This document shows positions 33,217 through 44,800 of a stretch of DNA of 64,000 nucleotides, piece after piece. Source of the stretch: Ligustrum vulgare (Eukaryota; Streptophyta; Magnoliopsida; Lamiales; Oleaceae); assembly GCA_963555705.1 (NCBI GenBank), contig OY743183.1:46179466-46243465 (forward strand). Reading direction: 5' to 3'. The notes under the pieces were generated by a model. That model was not told where the DNA came from and searched no databases. It worked only from the letters and a program-made list of their open reading frames with translations. A program made the position numbers and the translations under genes. Numbering within the stretch: the first letter of the stretch is position 1; each line of letters opens with the position of its first letter.

Positions 33217-33425
33217 AGGTGGTGGTAGAGTACGGAGTATTCTTACTCTTGAGACACACCTTAAATCTCTAGGATTTTATCAATGTTTAATCTTGTGTAC
33301 CTCAAAGATTTAAGGTGGTAGAGTACGGAGTATTCTTACTCTTGAAACACACCTCTTTGAGTGTTTCTTTATTTCCTCAAAAGATCAGAGGTGGTAGGAT
33401 ACGGCTACTCCCGAAACACATCTCT
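33217..33425 (+). repeat. Three copies of a GTACGGAGTA-type 40-bp unit
   Basis: Units at about 33217-33260, 33312-33353 and 33388-33424 share AGGTGGTAGAGTACGGAGTA, then CTTACTCTTGAAACACACCT. Each unit starts AGGTGG and ends CACACCT, so it can fold on itself. They follow the LOG stop codon directly. Confidence 0.7.
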
Positions 33426-34577
33426 AATTTTGAGGATCATAAATGTTTCCCCCCTTTTGTATTTTGCATGTATGACTCGTTTATACTTTTTTAGGAGCAA
33501 TAATAATATCATTTCAGTATGTTTAGATGATAATTTTTACTTCTTCTGGAGTAAATATGTACTTCTTCTGGAATACATAAGTGTTCGTGCAAGAACTTTT
33601 CCAGACACTTATCATCTAATATTCATCTCATAATACTGATGAGATTATTTTCACATTAACTATATCCGTGCTATCATGTGATATTATCTTATCATACATC
33701 AACATTCTCTTATTGGATAATTCATTTTTATCTATCTTTTCAATACAAATAATGAAAACTTTTGGTACCGTTTGATAAAATATTTTTTATCAACATTTAC
33801 CAACTTTTTGGTAATGATAACTTTTGGTATCATTTGATAAAATATTTTCTAACTTTAGTATTGATAACTTCTGGTATCATTTAATAAAGCATCAAATAAT
33901 AATATTGTATATATATTAACAATAATAATACTTGGGTTATACCATCACGTAAATATATTGACAACAACCTCTAATATGTTAGAATTAACCAACAACTGAG
34001 GTGTTTATAAAATTTGAATATATGTAAAATATTCCATGTATTCAATTGATAAACCGACCATATAGGCGGTGTCAACATAATGAAATAATTACCTTTCATG
34101 AGCGAGTCATATCTTCCAGTCAAGGTATTCATAATAGTCCAATCCGTTATGATGATGAGTCATATCCAGTTAAGGTATAATTTCAGTCCATAATAACTCA
34201 TCCATCACGGTATGACAGTAATTATATTACTTATACCTTGTTTAAACTCTTTAATTTATCACTATACCTACCAAGTTGGTGGACTTTTGTTAATTTTCAC
34301 CAAGTTAGTGTTGGACATCATGATCACAACTGCAGCCGTGCATTTAATCTAAATTTTCACAAATCTCTCGAGTATGAAGAAGCTTCTCTTCTCAATTTTT
34401 TTCATCGAAGTATTCATCTTCAAGATCAATTTCGCAATTCCAGAAGTCTTAGTAACAATATGGGATTTAATTGAGTGCTTCGTGTTGATTAATAATAATC
34501 TGGTTTCTGATACAGATGTTCATCATTTAGATACAACTGTACAGCATACTCCCGTCATATTATTCAATAGACTAGAG
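33426..34577. other. Element interior, no gene seen
   Basis: AT-rich, with repeated TAACTTTTGGTATCATTTGATAAA-like segments at 33765-33895 and AGTTAAGGTATAATTT-like segments near 34120-34220. Open frames at 34238-34601 show no family. Confidence 0.5.
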
Positions 34578-34578
34578 A

Positions 34579-34593
34579 CTCGTGCTGATAACG
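34579..34593 (-). promoter_or_regulatory. Putative primer binding site (internal tRNA fragment)
   Basis: Directly next to the 5' LTR the minus strand reads CGTTATCAGCACGAG. It does not start with TGG, so it cannot pair with a tRNA 3' end. It resembles the complement of the anticodon arm of eukaryotic tRNA-Ile, as in half-tRNA priming known from copia and Ty5. Inference only. Confidence 0.45.
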
Positions 34594-34864
34594 TGTTGTA
34601 AAACTATCAAAATCTAAGAACAATACTATAGAGAAGTAGATAGAGAAATATTAGAGAGAAAGAGATGGAGAGAATGAGGAGAGAATTCTCATTAGGAGGT
34701 GTAATTTTACAAAGGAAATGGCTCCTATTTATAGAATGGAAATATGAATAAAATAGAAATAATTCATACCACTAAGAAATAAAGAGTGGTCATAAGTCAT
34801 TCACACCTAACAAGTTAGGTATTTCATTTAATAATTTACAAGAATTTCTTAATAATTTATAACA
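34594..34864 (-). repeat. 5' LTR of the LOG-carrying element
   Basis: 271 bp; nearly identical to the left copy, indicating a fairly recent insertion. Confidence 0.9.
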
Positions 34865-35245
34865 GGTAACCTAATCCTACTTAAAATACACTACTTATTC
34901 CTATAAATACAGGGCCTCCAACCATTATTCAAGTAAATAATTATTTTACAAGTTTACATGCCTTACGCATAATATTTATCTCTTCGATCACTGACTTAAG
35001 CATTGGAGGGACTACGAGGACACACTTCCTTGCCTTTATTGTAGGTATTCGGAGATCCAGTTCGTACTAGTTTATTGCTCAAGCTCGGAATATCACATGT
35101 GCGATTTTTTGCATCATCAGAAGTAATAAATATGGGTGCATTAATAAACAAATAAAATAAATACTTCCCAATAAAGAAACAAGTCTATATAATTGAGAAA
35201 AATGAAAAATGGAAGACATCTTATATATTTGGGACGGAGGGAGTA

Positions 35246-35809
35246 CATAAGCAAATTTCTCAAATTTGAATGAGGAGGAACTCCCCTCCCGAAATATGCT
35301 ATTTGTGTCAAATTTATGATTGACAATTATGATGTGACAAATTATTATGTGTTGATTATAGAGATGATATGATGTATTAATTAACAGGATTGTGTCACGT
35401 CGTGAATTGTCAAAAATAATTATACAAGTAGTGTTACTCGTCCCCTGATCCCACCTTCCTCCATTACTAGATGCCACTAACCACACAAAAATGACAAGGG
35501 AGCATATAGAATATGACAGTTTTCTCCATCTTCTTTTTTTCTAAAGAAAAGAACCGATTCATTCACCGGATACAAATTTCTCGTATTTTATTTTCTTATT
35601 CTTAAGAAAAGAACCGATTCATCCACCACCAACTTGGGAAAAAGACCGACCTAAAACATTCCTCTACAAACAAAATTATTTCAATTGTTATATATATATC
35701 TCTTCGATTTGACTAAAGTCGCATTACAGAATTTTCACAAAATCGTTTTGCAACTCTAGTTTCTCTAGTATAAGTAGCTTGAGACCTTTTGAGTCTAGTA
35801 CGAAATGCA
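35246..35809 (+). promoter_or_regulatory. Upstream region of the NUDT3-type gene
   Basis: A TATATATATAT box lies at 35689-35699, about 110 bp before the ATG. Upstream, AAGAAAAGAACCGATTCAT followed by (T/C)CACC occurs twice, at about 35543-35567 and 35603-35627. The gene starts only 0.57 kb from the transposon nest. Confidence 0.55.
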
Positions 35810-38800
35810 ATGGCGGCTGAAGTCGTTCAAGAAGAACACCTTGACGTCCTCACAAGAACTGGGCAGAAAACCGGCATCTCTAGACCCAGGTGACCTCAAT
35901 TCTAGAATGCCACAAGAAACCCAGAAATGAAAATGAAAATGAATAAATATGCTGATTTTACCTTGCTTATTGCTGTTTTCAAATGTATTTGCATTATTTT
36001 TCTTTTTTCTTTCCTAAGCAAGTTCTATTTTAGCGTCGATCATTTCGACATCTTTCTATTTTTTTTTTTTTTTTTGGGAAATTAAACGACTTATATTGGC
36101 GATTGACTTATTTGTTTTCTGCATATTATAATTAGACTAATGAATTCCGGGTGAAAACAGTAACTGAACTTTTATCTATGCAACTTCAAAATCGTCATGA
36201 ACCTCAGAGAGGTTTCTCAAATTTACCCATTTTCTTATTATGGCAACTATTTATTTTGAAGTAACAAGTAGTAAGTGTAAAAAATGGATGCTGTTCTGTT
36301 TATGCCTATTTCTTATTCTTGATACAAATAGGACATCCTGTTCGCAAACATTTATATTCAACAATTATAACTGGATTGAGTTTCTTTTTCTATCCTCTCA
36401 TCCAAAAGAAAGAAAAAAGATTTGGAATTGTAATGATATTCTTGTATTAGCAATTGGACCTTCTTGTTGAAACTTCCACTTGTGACTATTATTGCAAGCT
36501 AGCTATATGTTATGTTCAAGCTAACAAATAGTGGCAGATGATAAGAGCATCTGCATTGAACATGTTAAAGTTAGCTAGCCACGTAAACAAAAAACTAGAT
36601 CTTAAATGACACATCCACATGTTAAAGTTAACTATTATTAATTGCTACATTGTATGTGTTAACTTTTTGCTAAGTCCAAAAATAATTGATTATTTATTTT
36701 TAAAACAGCAAAAACTTATATATCAAAATGGTTATCATATTGAAGATCTCATTAAATCCTATAATATGAAATCAACAATTTTTTTTTTTATCAATGTTAA
36801 AGAAAATTAAAAAGAAAGAAAAAGAAGAAAAATGCCATGTCACATGTTAAAACACTTAACACGTGTTTTAACATATCCAATGTAGACATTATTTCAACAT
36901 CTTGCTAATTTATTCTACTAACATGTACTTTAACATGTCCAATGCGGATGCTCTAATATATTTTTTAAGAACTAATGAAATTTAACCAAAGATATATGTA
37001 CTAGTTATACTTTATTATATGTCTATTACCAATTATTTTAATGCTCAAAACCGTAAGGAAAAATATTTTGTCTGCTAGTGTAAAGAGCGCCACGTCCTAA
37101 TTTATGTAGAAATAATGATGTTCAACCAATCACACTACTTTTTGGTTATCATTCTGATAATTTTGTTAATCGTGTTTCTTGTACCCTTCTTTTATACCTT
37201 CATCTATGTTTTGTAAAAAAATTAGGGAATGACGTTGAACCTGATTCTGAAGTACTTAAATGCACATTTATATTGTGTTAATTTACAGGGGAGATATCCA
37301 CAAGGATGGTGATTACCACCGTGCTGTTCACGTGTGGATATTTGCTGAGAGCACACAAGAACTACTACTTCAGCAACGTGCTGACCGTAAAGATTCATGG
37401 CCTGGTCTATGGGATATTTCTAGTGCTGGTCATATTTCTGCTGGAGATTCATCTCTAGTCACAGCCAGGTAAGGAGATCTATTTAGGTTGATTATTATTA
37501 TTAGAAATTGTTTTTGATAACATCACCCTTTTGAGAAACTTATGAGCTTTTCAATCTTGGATGTCAGTCATCGCCTTTTTTATTTGCGATCCTTTGGAGT
37601 CTGTCCAAGAACGACTTTCTCCTCGCTTCCCAAATCTACATATTGAAAAGCCCTATGAGATTTCTCATCCATTCTTTTTTTAACTGTTTGGATAAAACCA
37701 TACATTTACCAAAAATAAAAATAAAAAAATAAAAAAAATCAACCTAAAGTATTTACAGAAGGTAAGTTTAAGAATGTTGGTTGAGAAATGCTTCTACAAG
37801 AGAGGGAACTTTTTCAATTGTACTATGCATAAGAAACAGTCGATTGAGCAGGTTAAAAGAAGGTTGACCATTGTTCTCTTTCCTGAATAAGGCTTTAATA
37901 AGCTGAGTAACAATTTACAGTATTATTACTTTCTTTTTTCCCTTTTCCATATTATATATATGTGACCGTTGTGCCTGATCTCAAGCATTTTGAAACTTTG
38001 TGATACACTTTCCATTAAGAAAAGATTTGATATTTTCCCCCAAGTGTTCTAATTGAATATTATTGTTAGTATTGAATCGTTGGAGGCAAAGGATATTGTT
38101 AACTTTTTGTTCACATGATGATTGCTGAATGATTTCACAGCTGCTATATCTTTTTATTAAAGATGGGAAAACTGCATAAGCTTATATTCCATAATTTCCT
38201 TTTCAGTAACAATACTTAGAAAGTTCTTTCTTTTCATTTCTGTTTCTGGTTTGTTGAATGACGCTTTCTCTTCATAAAGAAGTTGTTCGTGTTTGCAGGA
38301 GGGAACTTCACGAGGAGCTTGGTATTATACTTCCGAAGGATGCATTTGAACCTCTATTTGTATTTCTTCAAGAGTGGTTAGTCAATAAAATTGCATCAGT
38401 TCATCTTTTCAATGTTGCACGATTGCACGATTATTTTGATGTGAGTTGATATTAATTACCCTTACTGCACCTTATTCTTTTCTTTTAACTCTTCCTTGCT
38501 GATGCCATAAGAACTTATACTGTGTACTTGTAAACTAGTTTTAACCATTGACCAAGGTGATTCCTTTCGCTATGGCATTTGTTGTTTGGAATATAGATTA
38601 AGTTTTATGTCCAATCCTGGCACAAAATTACTATATCCAGTCTGAGCACACATAGTTGGAATGAAATTACAGCAGTTAGTCATACCTTGCTTGCGCAAAA
38701 CATTAAAGGATAGTGAAGAAAAGCAAATATATTAGAAATAATTGTAGCAGAGTTTTGAAATTGCTAAGAATATTTAATGTTTTAATTTATGTTCTCCAAA

Positions 38801-41800
38801 TAAATGAAAGCCTCTTTGAAGTCTGTTAGCTCCTATGGGATGTAAATTCTAGATGCTTTCCTTCTTATGTGCCTAAAGAACTATGGTCTTAAGTACATAG
38901 GTTAGAGGATCATGAAGTCATTTATGAAAAGAGGAAATATTATACATCTGTCACCAAAATGATATTTAAAGAGATCTGGCCGATAACTTCAGTTTATGCA
39001 AAGCACAAATTGATGCATCTTTTGGAAAAATTATGTGCTCCTTATAATTTGAGTCGAAGTTAAATATTAATTTTAACCAAAGATTCGCAACTACTATCCC
39101 ATTTCGTGGGATGATGAAGTCATTTCTGAAAAGAGGAAATATTATACATGATATTTGAAGTCATGTTAAACATTAACTTTAACCTTACATTCACAACTAC
39201 TATCCCAAGCACAAATTTATGCATCTATGGGAAAAATTAAAAACTCCTTATAATTTGAAGTCAATGTTAAACATTAACTTTAACCTTACATTCACAACTA
39301 CTACCTACTTTTTATCCACACATTTCATGGGACCCATTAATTCTCTTCATTATAACCCTATTATAATTTCTACCAAACAAGCACTTTGTGTCAGAATTTA
39401 AACATTTTTCAAGGGGATAAAGTTTCTCTAGTTAAGCAAAGTTGGATTTGGTGTTAATTTTCTTCCCCGTAAAGCAACTTTATACCACTAATGATTGCAG
39501 AAATAGGAAGAGCTAGAGAAGCTTTAATGCATTTGTAATGATGTGGGGCCAGTTGAAAGGGTTCCATAGGATGATTATATTCTTAGGATTTTGTGGTCAA
39601 ATTGGATGCAGTGTTTCTATAGTATGGGGAACTGCATGCTGCACAGGAAATTACATTTTTCATCAGATAACTGAAACCGACTAGGCAAGTTGAGAGTAGT
39701 AAACTTCCAATGGTACTGGCGATGATTTGGCAGCGAAAGGTTGATTAAAAGGATGGGAAGAGAAAGAAAGCCTTAGCTGTTCCTAGTGAAGTGACCAAGA
39801 CAGGCTAATGAGGGTTTAGAAAGATAGGAATTGTTGGCCTATGTTAATTTTCTGTGTTCTTTTTTTCATTCTTTTCTTTTCTTGGGATGTAATTTCTTTA
39901 GGAACTTTGACTAGATTTTAGACCTTTCTTTTTTTGTTAGGCAAGGAAATGAATATACTTGTTTTTGTATGCAATGCTCATGCATCCTTCATAATTATAC
40001 TTTCTTTGTGCTATTGTTGTTCATGTGTCCTGATTCATATTTCTACTTTTTATGCATGCAAAATTTGTTCCCTTTAATTTTAAGATTCCCAATGAAATGT
40101 TGTTAGTTCTGATGCTCTAGTGCATTGGGAAGTTCTTCTTAGACCAATTTTATTTTATTTTCATTCTTAAGCAAGTGTATTCAGGCCAGAAAACGTTGGG
40201 TAATAGTGCTATATAATAAATTCTGCTTTTGTTCGCAGTGTCATAAACGATGGCAAATTCATTAACAATGAATACAATGATGTGTATCTTGTTACGACAC
40301 TAGATCCAATTCCGCTGGAGGCCTTCACTCTTCAGGTCTTAAGGTTTATTTTCCATTAGACAGCTTTCCATTGTTGGCTGTTGTTTATATAATAATTCAT
40401 TTCGTGTTGATAAATGTTTCTAAATCATTCATATTTTTGTTCAAACCTGTCTGAAAGCAGATTCAACAACACAATAATTTTGTTAGTTTAAATTTGACAT
40501 CAATGAATGTATGAGAAGTATTCTTATGGACGGGCTGATTGAGTCATAAAACCTGAGCTCGGCTGCTCGGAATACGCGATTTGAATACTCCCGGTTACTG
40601 TTCATACGCGAGTTTCTCTTCAATTTTGGGGCTCGATTGGTGTGTTGTGTAGGGTTTTCAGCATTGGGCTCTCTAATTCCAACTGAAATACAGCATTACT
40701 CATGATTTTTTCATAGTTTTTGGATGGATTTTTGAAGAGTTGTGCACCTAGGGTTCGGTTCTCACGCAAGCAGCGATTGGAGTGCTCTTCTCAGCATGTT
40801 TTCGGCCAGAACACACTGGGCTATTGCATTAGCAGCTAAAAATTGCACTTTATTCTAGTCCCCACTCGATTTGGAAGGTTTGGTGACTACCCATCTTCGG
40901 GTCCAGCTACTATCACGAAAACACTCGCGATTCAGTACTGCAGGGCAGCTCTTGCTCCGGTTTTTTGCTGATTTGGGCTCCTTTACGTGCACATTGGACC
41001 TGCTCTTACATTGATGCTGTCCATTTCTGCAAGTATCACTGTACACACGTGATTGGGGCAGTTACAGCTATTTTCGTGGCCTGCAGGTAGGGGAGACCTG
41101 GTCTTCACTCCTTTCATCCTGCTAGGCAGCTCCTCCAGATCCCCCAGCTGCCTGGGGATCTTTGGTTAAACCTGAATAATGCTGCTTTGGATCTTTCAAA
41201 TGGGCCAGTCAAAGATGAGTCTTTTGATTAACAGAAATGTTTAGGGAGATGAACTCATATAACCCCACTGGTTATGGGGAAAAAACTAACAGATTTTAGA
41301 GCTTTAGAACCAGATACAAAGTTTTTGTGCTTTCATTATCAAAGGAAGGTGGCTCTGTTAGAATAGCAGAAAGAACAAGAGCATGGACTTTCGATATATG
41401 TATCACAGTGGATGCAGCATTTTGGTTAGCGGATTCAATAAGATTACTGTACACCGGAGACGGGAGTTTAAATAAGGAACAGAGATACAGGAATAGAGAC
41501 ATGGTGACATGGTTGGAAGTGTTACAAAATGAAAGAGGCAGGTTCTTGAAAATTTCAACACTAAAGAATAGCTTGCTGAAATCAATAATAGTCCCCTCAG
41601 AGGAGCGAATGATAGGTTGGAGAAAAATGGATGGAAATCTACAGAATGTGCTTAGAAGGAAGAAATGGACATATCAGAAACCACAGACACAACAAACATC
41701 CACAGAAAAGGTAGTATCGAAACGAATCTCATGGGTCAGGGTAGTAACAGATGGAATAATAGAGAAAGAAAGAGGGGTGAAGAAACTGGAAAACTCTATA

Positions 41801-44800
41801 AATTCACAAAACGATGGGAACAAAAATTCAAAAGACTGGACAAAAAGGGTACTGATGTTTAGACAGAGTAGCAAAATACCATGGGAAGCCATCCAATATG
41901 GAATGATGAATATGATGAAGAAGAAGCACGACTTTAGACCGTTACACGATGATCGTGCCTTGATTTGGTGTCACAGTGAAGAAGAGGCAAGAAGTCTGAT
42001 TAATATCACGAATTTGGAAATTCCTGCAACAATTTCTGTTTTTTTCTCACCATGGAGTTGGAAGGCTCAGTCAGATAATATCAAAATCGATTGTAGATAC
42101 AGTTGGATTGGAGTGGAGGGTCTTCCGCTGAACATATGGAATATACATGTGTTTAAAGTTATAGGATCTTTTTGTGGAGGTCTATTAGATGTTGATCGAG
42201 AAACACTCCAATTAAAATTTTTAACACATGCACGACTGAGGTTAAAAGGCAGCAAACATGGCTTCATCCCTGAAACAATCCAATTACCATATGGAGGTTC
42301 CAGCATAGCCATTAAGTTCTTCAAGTTAAATGACAGGAAGTATAGATTTCATGGAACATTTGGGAAGATAATGCATAATGGAAATTTACTCAGTCAAGTG
42401 GAAACATCGACAGTAGATACTCAGCTGACATTAACAGCTCAAGTTTCAACAGAGGAGGAAGATAGTGATGGAGCAGGAGGTAGGAAAGACGGGGAAAACG
42501 ACGTCGAATATGTACTTGAATCCAGTGAGACACGAGTCAAGGAAGTAAGTGGGCAGTTCGAATTAGGGCGGCCCCTCAGTGCAGAAGAAGAGTACGAAAC
42601 TGGAAGGAAAGACCCAAACGCATCGGAAACAGGAAAACCCATCAGTACCACCAATCACGAGAAGCAGACTGTAAGCCTCAATAAGATTTTTTCCAGAATC
42701 GAAGATAGCTTTGCCTTGGATAATACGCAGGCTGGATTCACGAGGAAGAAAGGTATCATTACAGAACAAAATTCACGATCAAATTGGGCTGCAAATTTTT
42801 TGGGTAAAGTATATAAAAGAGGGAAGAAGAACGGGTCCAACAAGAATTTAACGATGGATTCTATGAAAGGCCAATATCTGTTTCACCTCGGATCAATGAA
42901 GATTGCTGGACCGACAAGTCCAAATTGTAATTCACAGCTACAATATGTTCTGGTTAACAGGTTCGACCAACATGGGCTTTCTCAGCTTAAACATTTACAA
43001 TCGATAAAGATCAATGGTTCGAACTTCACGAAGAATCAGTGGCTGTTCATGTCGGGGAAGATTTTCAGCTGTGAGGACGAGCAACCTGAGCGACTGGGTA
43101 CTGGCGAAAAGAATATAACTAATACTTCAGCTATCCTATTTGACAATATGGTTGAAACTGAGGATGAAGAAGAAAAGGATGGAAAACAAGATGAAACAGA
43201 AGAAAATGAAGAAGAATACATGAACATTATTGAAGGAAACCATCAGATGGATGCTAATTATGAGATGGATGAGATTGGGAGAGACGATGTCTTAGACGAG
43301 ATGGGTGGAACATTCTTTGCTGAAACAGAAGAACAGGATGACAGTGAAGGGGAAACCTATGATTCAGATTGCGAGGAACAGGAAAATCCAAATGTTTTGG
43401 AAGATATTCAGAATCTGTTTGAAGAACCAATGAAACCTTATAAGTTGTACAAAAAGCAAGAGGAGCTTGAACTAAAGATTCAATCTGCAGGAACTTTGAC
43501 AGAAGCTTATAACCCAAGTAAAATGACCAATACAATAGAGCCTGCTAAGCTCACTCATATCCCAACAGAAAGACCTAATAATTTTCCAACATCTCCTTCC
43601 ACTATTCATAAACCCGGTCCCGGTCAATCTCCTATTCCAGGTATGTGTAACTTTCCATACCCTAATTTGGTAATTTCTGATTGTTTTCCGCACTCTTGTA
43701 ATAAATTTGCATGTGCTCTTGAGAAGAAGGAATTAACTAAATCAAATGCAAGATTAGTATTGAATGGACAACCGCCTAATCAATTAGAGAAATATACAAG
43801 TCAATCCAATTCTTGGGGAAATGAAAGACATACAATCACGGGGAAGAATATCAAGGATAAATGGAAGGAAAATGAGGAGATACTGATCATGGAAGATGAT
43901 GACAAGTTAACATCCACTCTCAGTAGGTTGAATTTAACTCTAGTTCCATTGGACAGTTCTTGCTATGAGGGGAATAGTTTGAACACTTCAAGGAAAAATA
44001 GGAGGAAAGGGATTAGAGAACTAAAGAACCTTCAAAGTAGCATTAACTATGGAACAACGAAATCAAAGGTGGTGAAGTCAGGGGAGTTAGAGGGGATCTA
44101 ATGAAGATAATAAGTTGGAATGTGAGAGGGCTGGGGGGTAGAGGAAAGAGAAGGATGGTTAAGGAATTGCTAAGCAAGGAAAAACCGGATGTAGTCACAT
44201 TACAAGAAACGAAAAAGGAAAATATTGAGACGAAACTAATTGGTAGTATTTGGGGGAGTAGATTTAAAGAGTGGGCATTCATACCATCAGTGGGAAAATC
44301 GGGTGGTATTCTTGTAATATGGGATTCAAGGGTGATAAGGGGAAAGGAGGTAGTGTTGGGAAACTTTTCGGTATCAGTTTTCATGGAGGAAGTTGGAGGT
44401 GGCGAAGGATGGTGGCTTTCAGGTGTTTATGGACCATGCAACTCAAGAGAGAGGGATGACTTTTGGGTAGAATTGGCAAGTTTACATGGATTGTGCGGGG
44501 GTAAATGGTGTGTGGGGGGTGACTTTAATGTAGTTAGACATCCCTCGGAGAAATTGAATGGTGACAGATATACCAAAAGTATGAGGAAGTTTGACCAACT
44601 TATAATAGAAACGGGATTAAAGGATTTACAACTTCTTAATGCGGAATACACATGGTCCAACATGAGAGATAGATTGGCATGTTCAAGAATTGACAGATTC
44701 TTAGTCACGGAGGATTGGGGAAGCATGTTTGAGGAAGTAAGGCAAGAAGCTCTAATAAGGGTAACATCAGATCATTGTCCCATTTCTATAAACACCGACA

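Larger units (their letters stand above)
28599..34864 (-). mobile_element. Non-autonomous LTR retroelement carrying a LOG homologue
   Basis: Two LTRs of 278 and 271 bp (28599-28876 and 34594-34864) begin TGTTGTAAAACTATC and end TTTATAACA, and are nearly identical. GGTAA is duplicated at 28594-28598 and 34865-34869. The polypurine tract AATGGGGAG abuts the left LTR and a putative primer site abuts the right LTR, both on the minus strand, so the element is oriented leftwards. No gag, protease, RT or integrase frame was seen. The interior holds five copies of a 62-bp motif typical of copia 3' internal regions, and two plus-strand ORFs antisense to the element: an intact 181-codon Cys-rich ORF and a frameshifted LOG gene. 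Confidence 0.85.
28237..35119 (+). mobile_element. Solo LTR (gypsy-like) inserted in the Stowaway MITE, itself interrupted
   Basis: Begins TGATGTGTACAAATTTTG and ends GCATCATCA, with GAAGT duplicated at 28232-28236 and 35120-35124. Without its insert it is about 610 bp. After the inner element it resumes with a CCTATAAATACAGGG TATA region and a CACTGACTTAAGCATTGGAG segment of the kind found in plant Ty3/gypsy LTRs. No internal domain is left, so it is a solo LTR. Confidence 0.85.
28095..35243. mobile_element. Stowaway MITE split by nested retroelements
   Basis: The ends CTCACTCCGTCCC and GGGACGGAGGGAG are the standard Stowaway (Tc1/mariner) termini, flanked by TA on both sides. Without the insert at 28237-35119 the element is about 261 bp, a normal Stowaway length. 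It is the oldest layer of a three-level nest. Confidence 0.9.
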
